Shown here piece by piece: positions 37,064 to 47,168 of a stretch of DNA of 64,000 bases. Origin of the DNA: Dinoroseobacter shibae DFL 12 = DSM 16493 (GTDB lineage: Bacteria; Pseudomonadota; Alphaproteobacteria; Rhodobacterales; Rhodobacteraceae); contig NC_009952.1 of the NCBI RefSeq assembly GCF_000018145.1, positions 1,674,001 to 1,738,000 on the forward strand, read 5' to 3'. Positions within the stretch are counted from its first letter, which is position 1; every line of letters starts with the position of its first letter. A model generated the notes under the pieces. That model saw nothing but the letters and a program-made list of their open reading frames with translations, ran no database searches and had not been told where the DNA came from. A program made the translations under genes and the position numbers.

Positions 37064-37846
37064 TCAGGGGGAGCTCAGGCGGGCGCGCGACGACGCAGAC
37101 AATCCGCGCAGGGCCACCGCCAGCGACGTGACATCGGCCCCTACGCCGACGAACCGGGCGCCCGCCGCCGCAAAGCGCACCGCATCTGTCTCAGAGAAAG
37201 CGAGCACACCGGGCACCTTGCCGCTGCGCGCGATCTCGCCGAGGGCGGCGCAGATCACCGCATCCACCTCGGGCGCGTCCGCGCGCCCGGGATAGCCCAT
37301 GTCCGCGGCAAGATCCGCAGGACCGATGAAGAGCACATCGACCCCCTCCACCGCCGCGATCTCCGGAATGGCCCGCACCGCTGCATGGCTCTCGATCTGC
37401 ACGATGGTGCAGATCTGCGCGTTTGCCGTAGTGACATACTCGGCATCGAGAGAATACCCAGATGCCCGGGCGAGGGCCGCCCCCACGCCGCGCACGCCGT
37501 CGGGGGGATAGCGCATGGCACGCACAATCTGCTGCGCTTGCGCGGCTGTTTCGACCATTGGCACCATGATCGTCTGGACCCCGAGATCGAGCGCGCGCTT
37601 GAGCACCCAGTCCTCGCCCACGGGGACGCGGACAATCGGCATGGCGCCCTGCCCGACCATGGCGCGCAGTTGGTCGATCATCTGCGCCGGATCGTTGGGC
37701 GAATGCTCTCCATCCACGAGGCACCAATCGAAGCCACAGCCCGCCGCCAGTTCCGCAACCGCGGGTGCGCCGAAGCCCAGCCAGATGCCGATCTGAACGT
37801 CGCCGGCCAAGAGGGCTTGTTTCAATTGGTTTTCAGGCGCTGCCAT
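37064..37846 (-). CDS. HpcH/HpaI family aldolase
   Basis: The 260-residue class II aldolase has the family markers VDGEHSPND near residue 45, metal-binding E in QIESHAAVRAI near 150, and GPADLAADMG near 175. HpaI-type enzymes cleave 4-hydroxy-2-oxoheptanedioate or related 2-keto-3-deoxy sugar acids. It is 79 bases upstream of guaB. No pathway partners surround it, so the substrate is open. Confidence 0.85.
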   Translation of the reverse strand: MAAPENQLKQALLAGDVQIGIWLGFGAPAVAELAAGCGFDWCLVDGEHSPNDPAQMIDQLRAMVGQGAMPIVRVPVGEDWVLKRALDLGVQTIMVPMVETAAQAQQIVRAMRYPPDGVRGVGAALARASGYSLDAEYVTTANAQICTIVQIESHAAVRAIPEIAAVEGVDVLFIGPADLAADMGYPGRADAPEVDAVICAALGEIARSGKVPGVLAFSETDAVRFAAAGARFVGVGADVTSLAVALRGLSASSRARLSSP

Positions 37847-38120
37847 GCCCCGTCCCTCCTGACATCGCTAATACGAGCCGCACCCTAGCCACTCTGGCGC
37901 GCGCATCGCAAGACGCCACCGGGAGAGTTCCAGCCAAGACTTGGGGTTTCTGAGCCTGAGCGTACCGAACCGTACCTGATGATCCAGCTCCTCCGCGTCG
38001 GCCGAATGATCCTTCCCTTTTTCGCGCCTCTTAGACATGGGAACAAGTCAGGACAAATTAGCTCGGCCCGGTCATGATCACGCTATGCGCCATCATTGAC
38101 GGGAAACGCTTGGCACTGGA
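37847..38120. other. Intergenic region, nothing identified
   Basis: This 274-base stretch separates the aldolase start from the aglK stop, all on the minus strand. It should hold the aldolase promoter and possibly the end of the agl transcript. No convincing terminator, promoter or small gene was found. Confidence 0.5.
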
Positions 38121-39242
38121 TCAATGGGGCGCGAAAGTAACGTGCTTGCCGTGGGGGTAATGCAGCGAAACGCCGTCCTTGAAGACGTGGACCTTTGCCG
38201 GCTCCGCGGTCAGGCGCGTGACCTGACCCTTAAGATCCTTGTGAATGCCCTGCAGCTTGCCGATGGTCGGATCCTCACCCGAGGGTGCCTCGAAATAGAG
38301 GAGCGTGACCTCACCCAGTGCCTCGGTTATGGCCACCTTCCCTTCGAAGACATAGTCGCCACCAGGCGCGGCTTCGACCATGTCTTCGGGCCGCACGCCG
38401 ACATTCACCGCTGCCCCCATGAGGCTGTCGTCGGAAGGGTAATCCGACACGGCCCGCCCGCCGTCGGTCATCTCGACCGTGGTCTGCGCCCCCGTACCGA
38501 TGATCTTTCCCGGCAGAAGGTTCATTTTAGGCGAGCCAATGAACTGCGCCACGAACTCGTTTTCGGGTTTCTCGTACAACTCCAGCGGTGAACCAACCTG
38601 GGCGATCCCGCCCCCGGCAAGGACCACGATGCGCGTGGCCAGGGTCATCGCCTCCACCTGGTCATGAGTGACATAGACCATGGTGGATTCCGGCATCGCC
38701 TCCTTCAGCTGGGCGATTTCCAGCCGGGTCGCCACCCGCAAGGCCGCATCGAGATTCGAGAGCGGCTCGTCGAAAAGATAAACCTTCGGATCGCGCACGA
38801 TAGACCGACCGATCGCCACCCGCTGCCGCTGTCCACCCGAAAGCGCCTTGGGCAGCCGGTCGAGATATTGTCCGAGTTGCAGCTTTTCGGCCGCCGCCTC
38901 CACCGCCGCGTCGATCTCGGCCTGACTTTTCTTGGCGATCTTGAGGGCGAAGGACATGTTCTCCCGCACTGTCATGTGGGGATAGAGCGCGTAGGACTGG
39001 AACACCATGGCAATGCCACGCTGCGCAGGCGGAACATCGTTGACCACGGTGCCATCGATCTCCAGCGTGCCGCCCGTGATTTTTTCCAACCCCGCGATCA
39101 TCCGTAGCAGCGTGGATTTTCCGCATCCCGAGGGGCCGACGAACACGATCAGCTCCCCCTGCTGGATGTCGAGGTTGATGTTGCTCAATACCTTGACGTC
39201 GCCATAGGCCTTCTCGACACCCGTCAGTTTCAAATCCGCCAT
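38121..39242 (-). CDS. aglK: Alpha-glucoside ABC transporter ATP-binding protein AglK
   Basis: A 373-residue ATPase of the MalK/UgpC class with Walker A GPSGCGKST, signature LSGGQRQR, Walker B VYLFDEPLSNLD and switch THDQVEAM. A C-terminal regulatory OB/TOBE domain lies beyond residue 240. It is the last gene of the aglEFGAK operon and energises glucoside uptake. Naming follows the gene order known from Sinorhizobium and Rhodobacter. Confidence 0.9.
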   Translation of the reverse strand: MADLKLTGVEKAYGDVKVLSNINLDIQQGELIVFVGPSGCGKSTLLRMIAGLEKITGGTLEIDGTVVNDVPPAQRGIAMVFQSYALYPHMTVRENMSFALKIAKKSQAEIDAAVEAAAEKLQLGQYLDRLPKALSGGQRQRVAIGRSIVRDPKVYLFDEPLSNLDAALRVATRLEIAQLKEAMPESTMVYVTHDQVEAMTLATRIVVLAGGGIAQVGSPLELYEKPENEFVAQFIGSPKMNLLPGKIIGTGAQTTVEMTDGGRAVSDYPSDDSLMGAAVNVGVRPEDMVEAAPGGDYVFEGKVAITEALGEVTLLYFEAPSGEDPTIGKLQGIHKDLKGQVTRLTAEPAKVHVFKDGVSLHYPHGKHVTFAPH

Positions 39243-39281
39243 TGTCCCCTCCCACTCCTGATATTCAACACCGCGACCGCG

Positions 39282-40940
39282 TCACGGTGCCTTCAGCGCA
39301 ATGCAGGGCTGCCAAGGCCCGAGATGCACGCGCCCGTCCGGGCTTGTCCCGCCTGAATTCAATTCCGCCCCGATCTGCATCCAGTTGCCCGGAGGCAGAT
39401 CGACCGCACCGGGCGCATCGCTCATGTTGATGGCGACGAATACCGTCTCTTCGGGGTCCTTGCGCAGAAAGCTAATGACGTCGCCGACAACGGTCACATC
39501 CGAAATATCGCCTTTCACCAATGCCGGATGGGCGCGGCGGAAGGCCAGCGCCCGGCGGTAATGGTGCAACAGCGCGTCCGGGGCTTCTTCCTGGACCGCG
39601 ACCGCTAGGCCGAGATGCTCGGTCGAGACCGGCAACCAGGGCCGGTGAATAGAGAAGCCGCCCGACATGTTGTCCGATTGCCAGACCATCGGCGTCCGGC
39701 AGCCGTCCCGCCCCTTGTATTCCGGCCAGAACTCGATGCCGTAGGGGTCCTGCAGGTCGTCGAAGGCCACTTCCGCCTCCGGCAGGCCCAACTCTTCGCC
39801 TTGATACAGGCATACGGACCCGCGCAGACACATCAGGAGGGTCAGCATCCCTCTTTGTGCGCCCGGGGTCAGGTCCCAGCGGGAGACATGGCGCATAACG
39901 TCATGGTTGGAAAACGCCCAGCACGCCCAACCGTCGGACGCAACCTCGTCGACCTTGTTGAGAACCTCCGCCACCCGCTTGGCGGTCAGCTTCTCCTGCG
40001 CAAGAAATTCGAAGGCGTAGCACATATGCACCCCGGTCTCTCCCCGGGTGTACTGGCCGAGGATCTCCAACCCGTACTGCGCGTCACCGACCTCGCCCAC
40101 AGCCGCGATTGCTGGGTATTCCTCCATCATCGCGCGGAATTTTGCCAGGAATTCCAGGTTCTCCGGCTGGTTCTTGGAGTAAAGATGCCGCTGGTGATTA
40201 TAGGGGTTCACTTCTGGCGCGATGTTGGAGTTGCGTTCTTCCGGCGGCAACGGAGGATTGTCGCGCAACTCTGCGTCGTGGACATAGAAGTTGATGGTGT
40301 CGAGCCGGAAGCCATCCACGCCCCGGTCCAGCCAGAACCGCCCCACACCTAGCAGCGCATCCTGAACGTCGGCGCAGTGAAAGTTCAGATCCGGCTGCGA
40401 AGTCAGGAAGTTGTGCAGGTAGTACTGGCAACGCCGCGCGTCCCAATGCCAGCCTGAGCCGCCAAAGATCGACAACCAGTTGTTCGGCGGCGTCCCGTCT
40501 GGCTTGGCATCGGCCCAGACATACCAGTCAGCCTTGGGGTTGTCGCGACTGGATCGACTTTCCTCGAACCAGGGGTGCTGGTCGCTGGTGTGGCTGAGAA
40601 CAAGGTCGATCATCACCCGCAGCCCATACATGTGCGCGGTCTCGATCAGGGCATCGAAATCCGCCAAGCTGCCAAACATAGGATCAACGTCGAAATAATC
40701 GCTGATGTCGTAGCCGAAATCCTTCATCGGCGACGTGAAAAACGGGCTGATCCAGATCGCATCCACCCCGAGCGAGGCGATATAGGGCATCCGCTCCACG
40801 ATCCCCAGAAGATCGCCGATCCCGTCGCCATTGCTGTCCTGGAAGCTACGGGGGTAGATCTGATAGATCACCGCCCCACGCCACCAATCCGGATCGGCAG
40901 CGAGGCTCTTGACCTCGCGCATTTGCGCCTCTGCGTTCAT
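39282..40940 (-). CDS. aglA: Alpha-glucosidase AglA (GH13)
   Basis: The 552-residue cytoplasmic GH13 enzyme hydrolyses imported alpha-glucosides such as sucrose, maltose or trehalose. Catalytic residues are D214 in GVDGFRLDTINF, E283 in AAVGEVGD and D347 in FSNHDVMR. The (beta/alpha)8 barrel with calcium-type loop DSNGDGIGDL is typical of oligo-alpha-glucosidases. It lacks a signal peptide. ATG 40940 is chosen as the longer frame runs into aglG. It lies 13 bases after the aglG stop. Confidence 0.93.
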   Translation of the reverse strand: MNAEAQMREVKSLAADPDWWRGAVIYQIYPRSFQDSNGDGIGDLLGIVERMPYIASLGVDAIWISPFFTSPMKDFGYDISDYFDVDPMFGSLADFDALIETAHMYGLRVMIDLVLSHTSDQHPWFEESRSSRDNPKADWYVWADAKPDGTPPNNWLSIFGGSGWHWDARRCQYYLHNFLTSQPDLNFHCADVQDALLGVGRFWLDRGVDGFRLDTINFYVHDAELRDNPPLPPEERNSNIAPEVNPYNHQRHLYSKNQPENLEFLAKFRAMMEEYPAIAAVGEVGDAQYGLEILGQYTRGETGVHMCYAFEFLAQEKLTAKRVAEVLNKVDEVASDGWACWAFSNHDVMRHVSRWDLTPGAQRGMLTLLMCLRGSVCLYQGEELGLPEAEVAFDDLQDPYGIEFWPEYKGRDGCRTPMVWQSDNMSGGFSIHRPWLPVSTEHLGLAVAVQEEAPDALLHHYRRALAFRRAHPALVKGDISDVTVVGDVISFLRKDPEETVFVAINMSDAPGAVDLPPGNWMQIGAELNSGGTSPDGRVHLGPWQPCIALKAP

Positions 40941-40953
40941 CGGCAGGGGTTCC

Positions 40954-42111
40954 TTACTTGACCGAGCCGGCCAAGAGGCCGCGCACGAGAAAACGTTGCA
41001 TGGAGAAAAACACCAGGAGCGGCACCGCGATGGATACAAAGGCCGCCGTGGCGAGGATCTCCCAGTTGCCGCCGCGGGTGCCCAGAAGCTCGACGATCTG
41101 GTTGGTCATGACCGTCGTCTGGCCGGTGGCATCGATCAGGAAGACCTTGGCCACCAGCAGGTCGTTCCAGGTCCACAGGAACTGGAAGATCGCGAAGGAG
41201 GCCAGCGCCGGGAAGGACAGCGGTAACACGATCTTAGTGAAGATCTGGAAATCCGTTGCCCCATCGACCTTGGCATTTTCGATGATGTCCCGTGGCAAAC
41301 CGACCATGTAGTTGCGTAACAGATAGATCGCCAGCGGCATGCCAAACCCCGTATGGGCCAACCAGGTGCCAAGATACCCCTTCCCGATCCCGATCGCATT
41401 GTGCAGGGTCAAAAGCGGGATGAGTGCCAGTTGCAAGGGCACGACCAGCAAGCCCACAATAAGCGCAATCAGCAGCGCACGACCCGGAAATTCCATCCAG
41501 GCCAGCGCATAGGCCGCGAAGGCCGCCACAAGGATCGGGATGATCGTCGCCGGGATCGTCACGGTTAGCGTGTTGAAGAACGCCCGCGCCATTCCTTCCG
41601 AATTGTTCGGATCGAGGAGCATGTTTTCATAGTTCGCGAAGGTGAACTCCGGCGGTGTGGTGGCGGTCACAAAGACCCTTTGGCCGCGCCCACTGATCTG
41701 ATCGTCAGTGCCCGACCAGACATAGGCGCCATTACTCTGCACGGTAATGGTTTCACCGTCTCCCAGGTCGGCCGTCTCGCCCGCGGTATAGGCGGCCACA
41801 TCGCGGCTGGACGTGCCCCATACGCTGATTTCCGCCTCCGAAATGCCCTCGTCCTCGAAGAGATTGCCCTTGACTACGAACAGGTCGCCCTGTGGCATCC
41901 GGAAATCATCCGGGTCCGCCGCGCGCAAGGTGAGGTTCTGTTCCGACGGGAACATCGCCTTCCACCAGCCGCTCGACGAGATCTGCTCCACCGTCCGGAA
42001 GGACGACACGAACAGCCCGAACGTCGGCAGCAGCCACAAGACCACCAGCCCCACCACGGAGAGTTGCACAGCCCAGGTCAGCGAAGATTTGCTTCCAGCG
42101 ATATTGTCCAT
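40954..42111 (-). CDS. aglG: Alpha-glucoside ABC permease AglG
   Basis: A 385-residue permease of the MalG class. One N-terminal helix is followed by a large extracytoplasmic insert (about residues 40-165), then five helices. The EAA loop contains DGATDFQIFTKIVLPLSFPALA. The insert, with GEGISEAEISVWG-like sequence, is characteristic of AglG. The gene overlaps neither neighbour but lies 17 bases from aglF and 13 from aglA. Confidence 0.9.
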   Translation of the reverse strand: MDNIAGSKSSLTWAVQLSVVGLVVLWLLPTFGLFVSSFRTVEQISSSGWWKAMFPSEQNLTLRAADPDDFRMPQGDLFVVKGNLFEDEGISEAEISVWGTSSRDVAAYTAGETADLGDGETITVQSNGAYVWSGTDDQISGRGQRVFVTATTPPEFTFANYENMLLDPNNSEGMARAFFNTLTVTIPATIIPILVAAFAAYALAWMEFPGRALLIALIVGLLVVPLQLALIPLLTLHNAIGIGKGYLGTWLAHTGFGMPLAIYLLRNYMVGLPRDIIENAKVDGATDFQIFTKIVLPLSFPALASFAIFQFLWTWNDLLVAKVFLIDATGQTTVMTNQIVELLGTRGGNWEILATAAFVSIAVPLLVFFSMQRFLVRGLLAGSVK

Positions 42112-42128
42112 CGGTCCCTCCCCGCGCC

Positions 42129-43139
42129 TCAGCGCATTTCCTTGCGCGCGCTGTGGATGTTCCAGATAAGGATTGGTGTCACCAGAAGCATGATCACCAT
42201 GGCACTGGCCGACCCCACGCCCCAGTCATTGGCGCGGAAGAGCTTGTCGAACATGTAGTTCGCCAGCACCTGCGTCTCCCATTGCCCGTTGGTCATGGCG
42301 AAGACGATGTCGAACACCTTGAGCACCACGAGCGTGATCGTGGTCCAGACCACCACCACTGTGGGCATGATCTGCGGTACCTTGATCTTGAAGAAGATCT
42401 GCAATGGCGAGGCCCCGTCGATGATCGCGGCCTCGATGGTCTCTTCGGGAATGCCCCGCAAGGCGGCCGACAGGATCACCATGGCAAACCCGGTCTGCAC
42501 CCAGACCAGCACGATCATCAGGAAAAAGTTGTTCCAGAACGGGATCGTCAGGAACGTTACCGGGTCACCACCCAGCCCAACGATGATCGCGTTCAGGATA
42601 CCGATCTGCTCCTGCTCGATGGGGCGGCCGTCATAGACCAGCTTCCAGATCACCGAAGCCCCCACGAAGCTGATCGCCATGGGCATGAAGATGATCGACT
42701 TGGCGACGTTGCCCCATTTGATCCGGTCGGTCAGTTGGGCCGCCAGCAAACCGAAGGCGGTCGAGAGCGCAGGCACCACAATGAGCCAGAACATGTTGTT
42801 GCGCATGGCTTCCCAGAATTTCGGCTCCGAGGCCATCTGGGCGTAGTTGTCGAGCCCGACCCACTGATACCCGCCGCCGGGCACCCGTTCGAGCAGCGAC
42901 AGGCGCAGCGTTTCAACCACCGGGTAACCGAGATAGAGCAGGAGGACGAACAGCGCCGGAAACAGGAAGATCCATGGCCGGATCTGGTTGGCGCGGTTTA
43001 TGTTGCGCCCCGCCTTCGGACCCTTGGCCGGGTAGAGCACCTTATCGAGAAACTGATTGGCAAAGTAGAAATAGCCGACACAGCCGCCGACGCCGATGAT
43101 GATGGTGATCAATCCCTGAAATGCCGGATGCATGACCAC
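42129..43139 (-). CDS. aglF: Alpha-glucoside ABC permease AglF
   Basis: A 336-residue permease of the MalF class with about eight hydrophobic segments and EAA loop IIDGASPLQIFFKIKVPQIMP. It pairs with AglG. It follows aglE by 66 bases and precedes aglG by 17 in the same transcript. Length and motif position fit AglF. Confidence 0.9.
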   Translation of the reverse strand: MVMHPAFQGLITIIIGVGGCVGYFYFANQFLDKVLYPAKGPKAGRNINRANQIRPWIFLFPALFVLLLYLGYPVVETLRLSLLERVPGGGYQWVGLDNYAQMASEPKFWEAMRNNMFWLIVVPALSTAFGLLAAQLTDRIKWGNVAKSIIFMPMAISFVGASVIWKLVYDGRPIEQEQIGILNAIIVGLGGDPVTFLTIPFWNNFFLMIVLVWVQTGFAMVILSAALRGIPEETIEAAIIDGASPLQIFFKIKVPQIMPTVVVVWTTITLVVLKVFDIVFAMTNGQWETQVLANYMFDKLFRANDWGVGSASAMVIMLLVTPILIWNIHSARKEMR

Positions 43140-43205
43140 TCCCCCTCTTAAAAATGCCGCGTGGGGTTGCGGGCGGCCCGATCAGGCCGCCTGCCGTTTG
43201 CGCGT

Positions 43206-44564
43206 TTACTTGAGAGATTCCCAGGAGGCCTGGATCTCGCTCGCCACGTCGGCGGCGGATTTCGCACCGGAGGAGTAATCGACCATACCAGTCCAGAAGG
43301 TCCCTGCCCCGACGCCGCCAGGCATCAGGTCCGAGCCGTCGAAGCGGAAGGTGGTCGCATTGGTCAGGATCTCGCCCTGCCCGCGCAGCGTATCGCTGGC
43401 ATAAGCCGCGGGGTTCGCGCCCTTGAACGGGGTCAAGAACCCATCCTGCGCCATCATGATCTCATGGGCGAAGGGCGTCTTGAGAAACTCGATGAAGGCG
43501 CTTGCAGCCGGGTTCTCGTTGGTGATCGCGAACAGCGTACCGGCACCCAGAACCGGACGCCCCAAGTCCTTTTCCTCAAAGGCCGGGAAGTAGAAGAAAT
43601 CCGCATCCTCGCCCAGCTCGGTGCCCTCGGGGAAATAGGCGGGAATGAAGCTCGCCTGGCGGTGCATCATGCAGGCGGGGGGCGAAGCAAACAGGCCCAG
43701 CGGGCTTTCGCGGAAATCGACAGACGCGGTGTCGTTGGCATTGCCCACCACGTAATCGTCATTGCGGGTGAAGCTGCCGTACTCCTCGATCGCCGCAACC
43801 ACGCGCGGGTCGTCGAAGGGCATCTCGTTGGACACCCAAGCATCATAGACCTCGGGCGGCTGGGTGCGCAGCATCAGATCCTCAACCCAATCGGTCGCCG
43901 GCCAGCCCGTAGCCCCCCCAGAGCCCAGTCCGACGCAAAGCGGCGTCTGACCGTCCTCGACCATCTGGTCCATCAACGCTTTGAACTCTTCCATGGTTTC
44001 GGGAACTTCGTAATCGAAATCCTCGAAGTTCTCGGGGATGTACCAGACCAGCGACTTCACGTTTACATTGAAGAAAAAGCCGTAGAGCTGGTCGTTGCCC
44101 GACCCGTCCGCATAGGTGCCAAGATCGATCCAGGACTGCCCGGCGGCATAATTCTCACGCAGCCAGTCGTCGGTGCCATCGGGAAGCGGGGTCAGGAAGC
44201 CGCGCGCTGCCATGGTGGTCGCCAGACCCGGCTGTGGAAACACGGTCAGGTCCGGAGCGGAACCCGCCTCGGCGTCAATCACGATCTGCTGCTCGAGACT
44301 GTCGGAGCCCACATAGGTCGCATTTGCCCCGGTCGCTTCGTTGAAGAAGGCCACAAGGTTTGAGAATGCATCGGCCTCCCCGGCGAGCCAGGGCCCGAAG
44401 ATCGACAGGTCCTGCCCGGACAGGTCGGTGGCCTCGGCGAACGCTTGATAGCTGTCCCAGTTGAACTCACCCTCTCCCGGCGTGAACGCAAGATGGCCTC
44501 CGGCTCCGGCCATGCCAGCAGACAGGGCGAGCGCAGCCGCACTCGCGTGAAGTGTGTGTCTCAT
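43206..44564 (-). CDS. aglE: Alpha-glucoside-binding protein AglE
   Basis: The 452-residue periplasmic solute-binding protein has a signal peptide (MRHTLHASAAALALSAGMAGA). It is an extracellular solute-binding family 1 type lobe protein with many W and F residues expected at a sugar site. It is the first gene of the operon. ATG 44564 has GGAGG six bases upstream, and the longer frame to 44699 would run through the operator region. It captures alpha-glucosides for AglFGK. Confidence 0.92.
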   Translation of the reverse strand: MRHTLHASAAALALSAGMAGAGGHLAFTPGEGEFNWDSYQAFAEATDLSGQDLSIFGPWLAGEADAFSNLVAFFNEATGANATYVGSDSLEQQIVIDAEAGSAPDLTVFPQPGLATTMAARGFLTPLPDGTDDWLRENYAAGQSWIDLGTYADGSGNDQLYGFFFNVNVKSLVWYIPENFEDFDYEVPETMEEFKALMDQMVEDGQTPLCVGLGSGGATGWPATDWVEDLMLRTQPPEVYDAWVSNEMPFDDPRVVAAIEEYGSFTRNDDYVVGNANDTASVDFRESPLGLFASPPACMMHRQASFIPAYFPEGTELGEDADFFYFPAFEEKDLGRPVLGAGTLFAITNENPAASAFIEFLKTPFAHEIMMAQDGFLTPFKGANPAAYASDTLRGQGEILTNATTFRFDGSDLMPGGVGAGTFWTGMVDYSSGAKSAADVASEIQASWESLK

Positions 44565-44629
44565 GTCAGTCCTCCCAGACCGGCGACATCCGTGGTCGCT
44601 CGTGTGTTCGATGCGCGCCCGACTCACGC

Positions 44630-44643
44630 TCAAAGCGCTTTGA
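44630..44643. promoter_or_regulatory. Perfect LacI-type operator
   Basis: TCAAAGCGCTTTGA is a perfect 14-base palindrome with the central CG typical of LacI-family operators. It lies in the divergent region between aglE and the regulator gene, 66 bases upstream of the aglE start, so it is the likely AglR operator. Confidence 0.7.
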
Positions 44644-44661
44644 ATGCGCAAGCCTTCGTCC

Positions 44662-44673
44662 GTTAGCGCAAAC
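44662..44673. promoter_or_regulatory. Second, imperfect operator and -35 element
   Basis: GTTAGCGCAAAC shares the AGCGC core with the nearby perfect palindrome. On the minus strand it directly follows a consensus TTGACA (44675-44680), so a bound repressor would cover the promoter spacer. No good -10 is seen at 17 or 18 bases. Confidence 0.45.
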
Positions 44674-44822
44674 CTGTCAATCTCAGAAATTCGCAACATG
44701 CGAATATTTTCATCGTGGCCTCACCGGGAAATCAAAATCAAGATCGAAAATTAAGCTTTTGACGCAGATCGCTTTTCCCGCTTAGGGTGAGGATCAAGCT
44801 GACCCCGCGCGACAACGGACAC

Positions 44823-45851
44823 ATGAACCTCAAGCAGCTTTCGGAAAAACTGGGCCTGTCTCCGACCACGGTGAGCCGGGCGCTGAACGGCTACCCGGAA
44901 GTGTCCGAAAACACCCGCCGCCGCATCCAGGAGGCTGCGGAACAGTACAACTATTTCCCGAGCGCACGAGCCCGGTCGCTGGCCACAGGGCGCGCCATGG
45001 CCATTGGACACGTGCTGCCGATGACCATATCCTCGGAGATGGTGAACCCTGTTTTCGGCGATTTTCTCGCCGGGGCCGCCGAGACCTACTCCAAGTCCGG
45101 GTATGACATTACCCTGTCGAGCGTGCGCGCTGAGGATGAGTTGAAATGCTACCGCGATTTCGCGGCCAAACGCATCGTCGACGGGGTGATCGTCCATGCA
45201 CCGCGCACCGATGATCCCCGCATTGCGCTGCTGAAAGAGTTGGGGTTGCCCTTCGTCGTCCACGGACGCGCGCCCATCGCCGATGACAGTTATGCTTGGC
45301 TCGACATCAACAATCGGCGCGCCTTTTATCGTGCCACGAAGCTGCTGATCGACCTCGGCCATCGGGAAATCGCCCTGATCAACGGCCAGGAGCAGATGGA
45401 TTTTGCACAACGTCGGCGTGCCGGCTATAGCGCCGCGATGCACTCTGCCGAGCTCACCCTGCGCCCTGAATTGATGGTATCGGAGGAGATGACCGAAGGC
45501 GTTGGATATGCTGCGGCCAAACGGATGCTGTCGCTGAAAAAGCCACCCACGGCGTTTCTCGTCTCCTCCATCATCACCGCCATAGGGGTCCGCCGCGCTG
45601 TCAGCGATCTCGGCCTGCGGTTGGGACAGGACATCTCGGTGGTCATCCATGACGACGAGATCAGCTATCTGCGCAACGGCGATACGGAACCGTTGTTCAC
45701 TGCGACCCGCTCTTCGGTGCGCGCGGCGGGACGGCGCGCGGCGGAAATCCTGCTGCAGCAGATCGCACAGCCCGAAGCCGCCCCCGTGCAAGAACTCTGG
45801 GAAGTGGAGCTGTCCCTCGGCCAATCCACCGGACCCGTCCGCCACAGCTAG
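44823..45851 (+). CDS. aglR: LacI-family regulator of the agl operon
   Basis: The 342-residue regulator has a helix-turn-helix LKQLSEKLGLSPTTVSRALN at residues 3-22, hinge PSARARSLATGR, and a periplasmic-binding-protein-like sensor domain. It is divergent from aglE and precedes the beta-glucosidase gene, the usual place of AglR. ATG 44823 is chosen to begin just before the helix-turn-helix; a GTG 36 bases upstream is possible. It probably represses agl in the absence of glucoside. Confidence 0.85.
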   Translation: MNLKQLSEKLGLSPTTVSRALNGYPEVSENTRRRIQEAAEQYNYFPSARARSLATGRAMAIGHVLPMTISSEMVNPVFGDFLAGAAETYSKSGYDITLSSVRAEDELKCYRDFAAKRIVDGVIVHAPRTDDPRIALLKELGLPFVVHGRAPIADDSYAWLDINNRRAFYRATKLLIDLGHREIALINGQEQMDFAQRRRAGYSAAMHSAELTLRPELMVSEEMTEGVGYAAAKRMLSLKKPPTAFLVSSIITAIGVRRAVSDLGLRLGQDISVVIHDDEISYLRNGDTEPLFTATRSSVRAAGRRAAEILLQQIAQPEAAPVQELWEVELSLGQSTGPVRHS

Positions 45852-45860
45852 GATGCCGCC

Positions 45861-47168
45861 ATGAGTTTCGATCGCAACACCTATCCCGACGGTTTTCTCT
45901 TCGGGGTCGCCACCTCGGCCTACCAGATCGAAGGTCACGGGCAAGGTGGTGCCGGGCGCACCCATTGGGACGATTTCTCCGCCACACCTGGCAACGTGGC
46001 GCGCGCCGAGCACGGCGCACGCGCCTGCGGACATCTGGACCGGCTGGAAGAAGATCTCGACCTGATTGCAGGGCTCGGCGTCGATGCCTACCGCTTCTCG
46101 ACCAGTTGGGCACGGGTTCTGCCCGAGGGGCGCGGCGCGCCGAACATGGAGGGGCTCGATTTCTACGACCGGCTGGTCGACGGGTTGCTCGCGCGGGGTA
46201 TCAAACCGGCCGCCACGCTCTATCACTGGGAACTTCCCTCGGCGCTCGCCGATCTCGGCGGTTGGCGCAACCGGGATATCGCGTCCTGGTTCGGCGATTT
46301 TACCGACACGATCATGGATCGCATCGGCGACCGGGTCTGGTCCGCCGCCCCGATCAACGAGCCTTGGTGCGTCGGCTGGCTCAGCCATTTCCAGGGTCAC
46401 CACGCTCCCGGCCTGCGCGATATCCGTGCCACTGCCCGCGCCATGCATCACATCCTGCTCGCCCATGGCACCGCCATTGCTCGGATGCGCGACATGGGGA
46501 TGCGCAACCTCGGGGCCGTGGTGAACATGGAGTACGCGCAACCTTTGGACGACAGCCCGACCGCGATGGCCGCTGCCGAGCTTTACGACGCCATCTACAA
46601 CCAGTTCTTCCTGTCAGGTATGTTCCACAACACCTACCCGGAGCCTGTGCTCGCAGGACTTGCCCCGCATCTGCCCGACAGATGGCAGGATGATTTCGAC
46701 ACGATTGCCACGCCGCTCGACTGGGTCGGGCTGAACTATTACACGCGCAAGATCATCGGCCCCGGTGACAGCCCCTGGCCCGCTTATCGCGAGATCGACG
46801 GGCCCCTTCCCAAGACCCAGATGGGATGGGAGGTGTTTCCAGAAGGGCTGCATGCGCTGCTCACCATGATGCAGGCGCGCTTTACGGGCGACTTGCCGAT
46901 CTACATCACCGAGAACGGCATGGCCTCGGCCCTCCCGGTCAACGACGCGGACCGCCTTGCCTATCTCGATGCGCATCTGGCGCAGGTCCGACGCGCTATT
47001 GCGGACGGCGTTCCGGTGGACGGCTATTTCATCTGGTCGCTGATGGACAATTACGAGTGGTCCTTCGGCTACGAGAAACGCTTTGGTCTCGTGCATGTTG
47101 ATTTCGACACGCTGGTGCGCACGCCGAAAGCCTCTTACCGGGCGCTGGCATCTGCGTTAAATCGTTAG
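45861..47168 (+). CDS. GH1 beta-glucosidase
   Basis: A 435-residue cytoplasmic GH1 enzyme. The acid/base is E167 in INEPW and the nucleophile E351 in YITENG. The substrate-binding block YQIEG near residue 21 and WSLMDNYEW near the end are typical. It hydrolyses beta-glucosides such as cellobiose. It starts nine bases after the regulator stop and ends close to glk, so regulator, hydrolase and glucokinase form one transcript. With an alpha-glucosidase on the facing operon, the module covers both linkages. Confidence 0.93.
   Translation: MSFDRNTYPDGFLFGVATSAYQIEGHGQGGAGRTHWDDFSATPGNVARAEHGARACGHLDRLEEDLDLIAGLGVDAYRFSTSWARVLPEGRGAPNMEGLDFYDRLVDGLLARGIKPAATLYHWELPSALADLGGWRNRDIASWFGDFTDTIMDRIGDRVWSAAPINEPWCVGWLSHFQGHHAPGLRDIRATARAMHHILLAHGTAIARMRDMGMRNLGAVVNMEYAQPLDDSPTAMAAAELYDAIYNQFFLSGMFHNTYPEPVLAGLAPHLPDRWQDDFDTIATPLDWVGLNYYTRKIIGPGDSPWPAYREIDGPLPKTQMGWEVFPEGLHALLTMMQARFTGDLPIYITENGMASALPVNDADRLAYLDAHLAQVRRAIADGVPVDGYFIWSLMDNYEWSFGYEKRFGLVHVDFDTLVRTPKASYRALASALNR

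Noticed and set aside
44751-46541. Open frame of 596 codons opposite aglR and the beta-glucosidase
   Set aside because: Antisense shadow; contains no recognisable motif.
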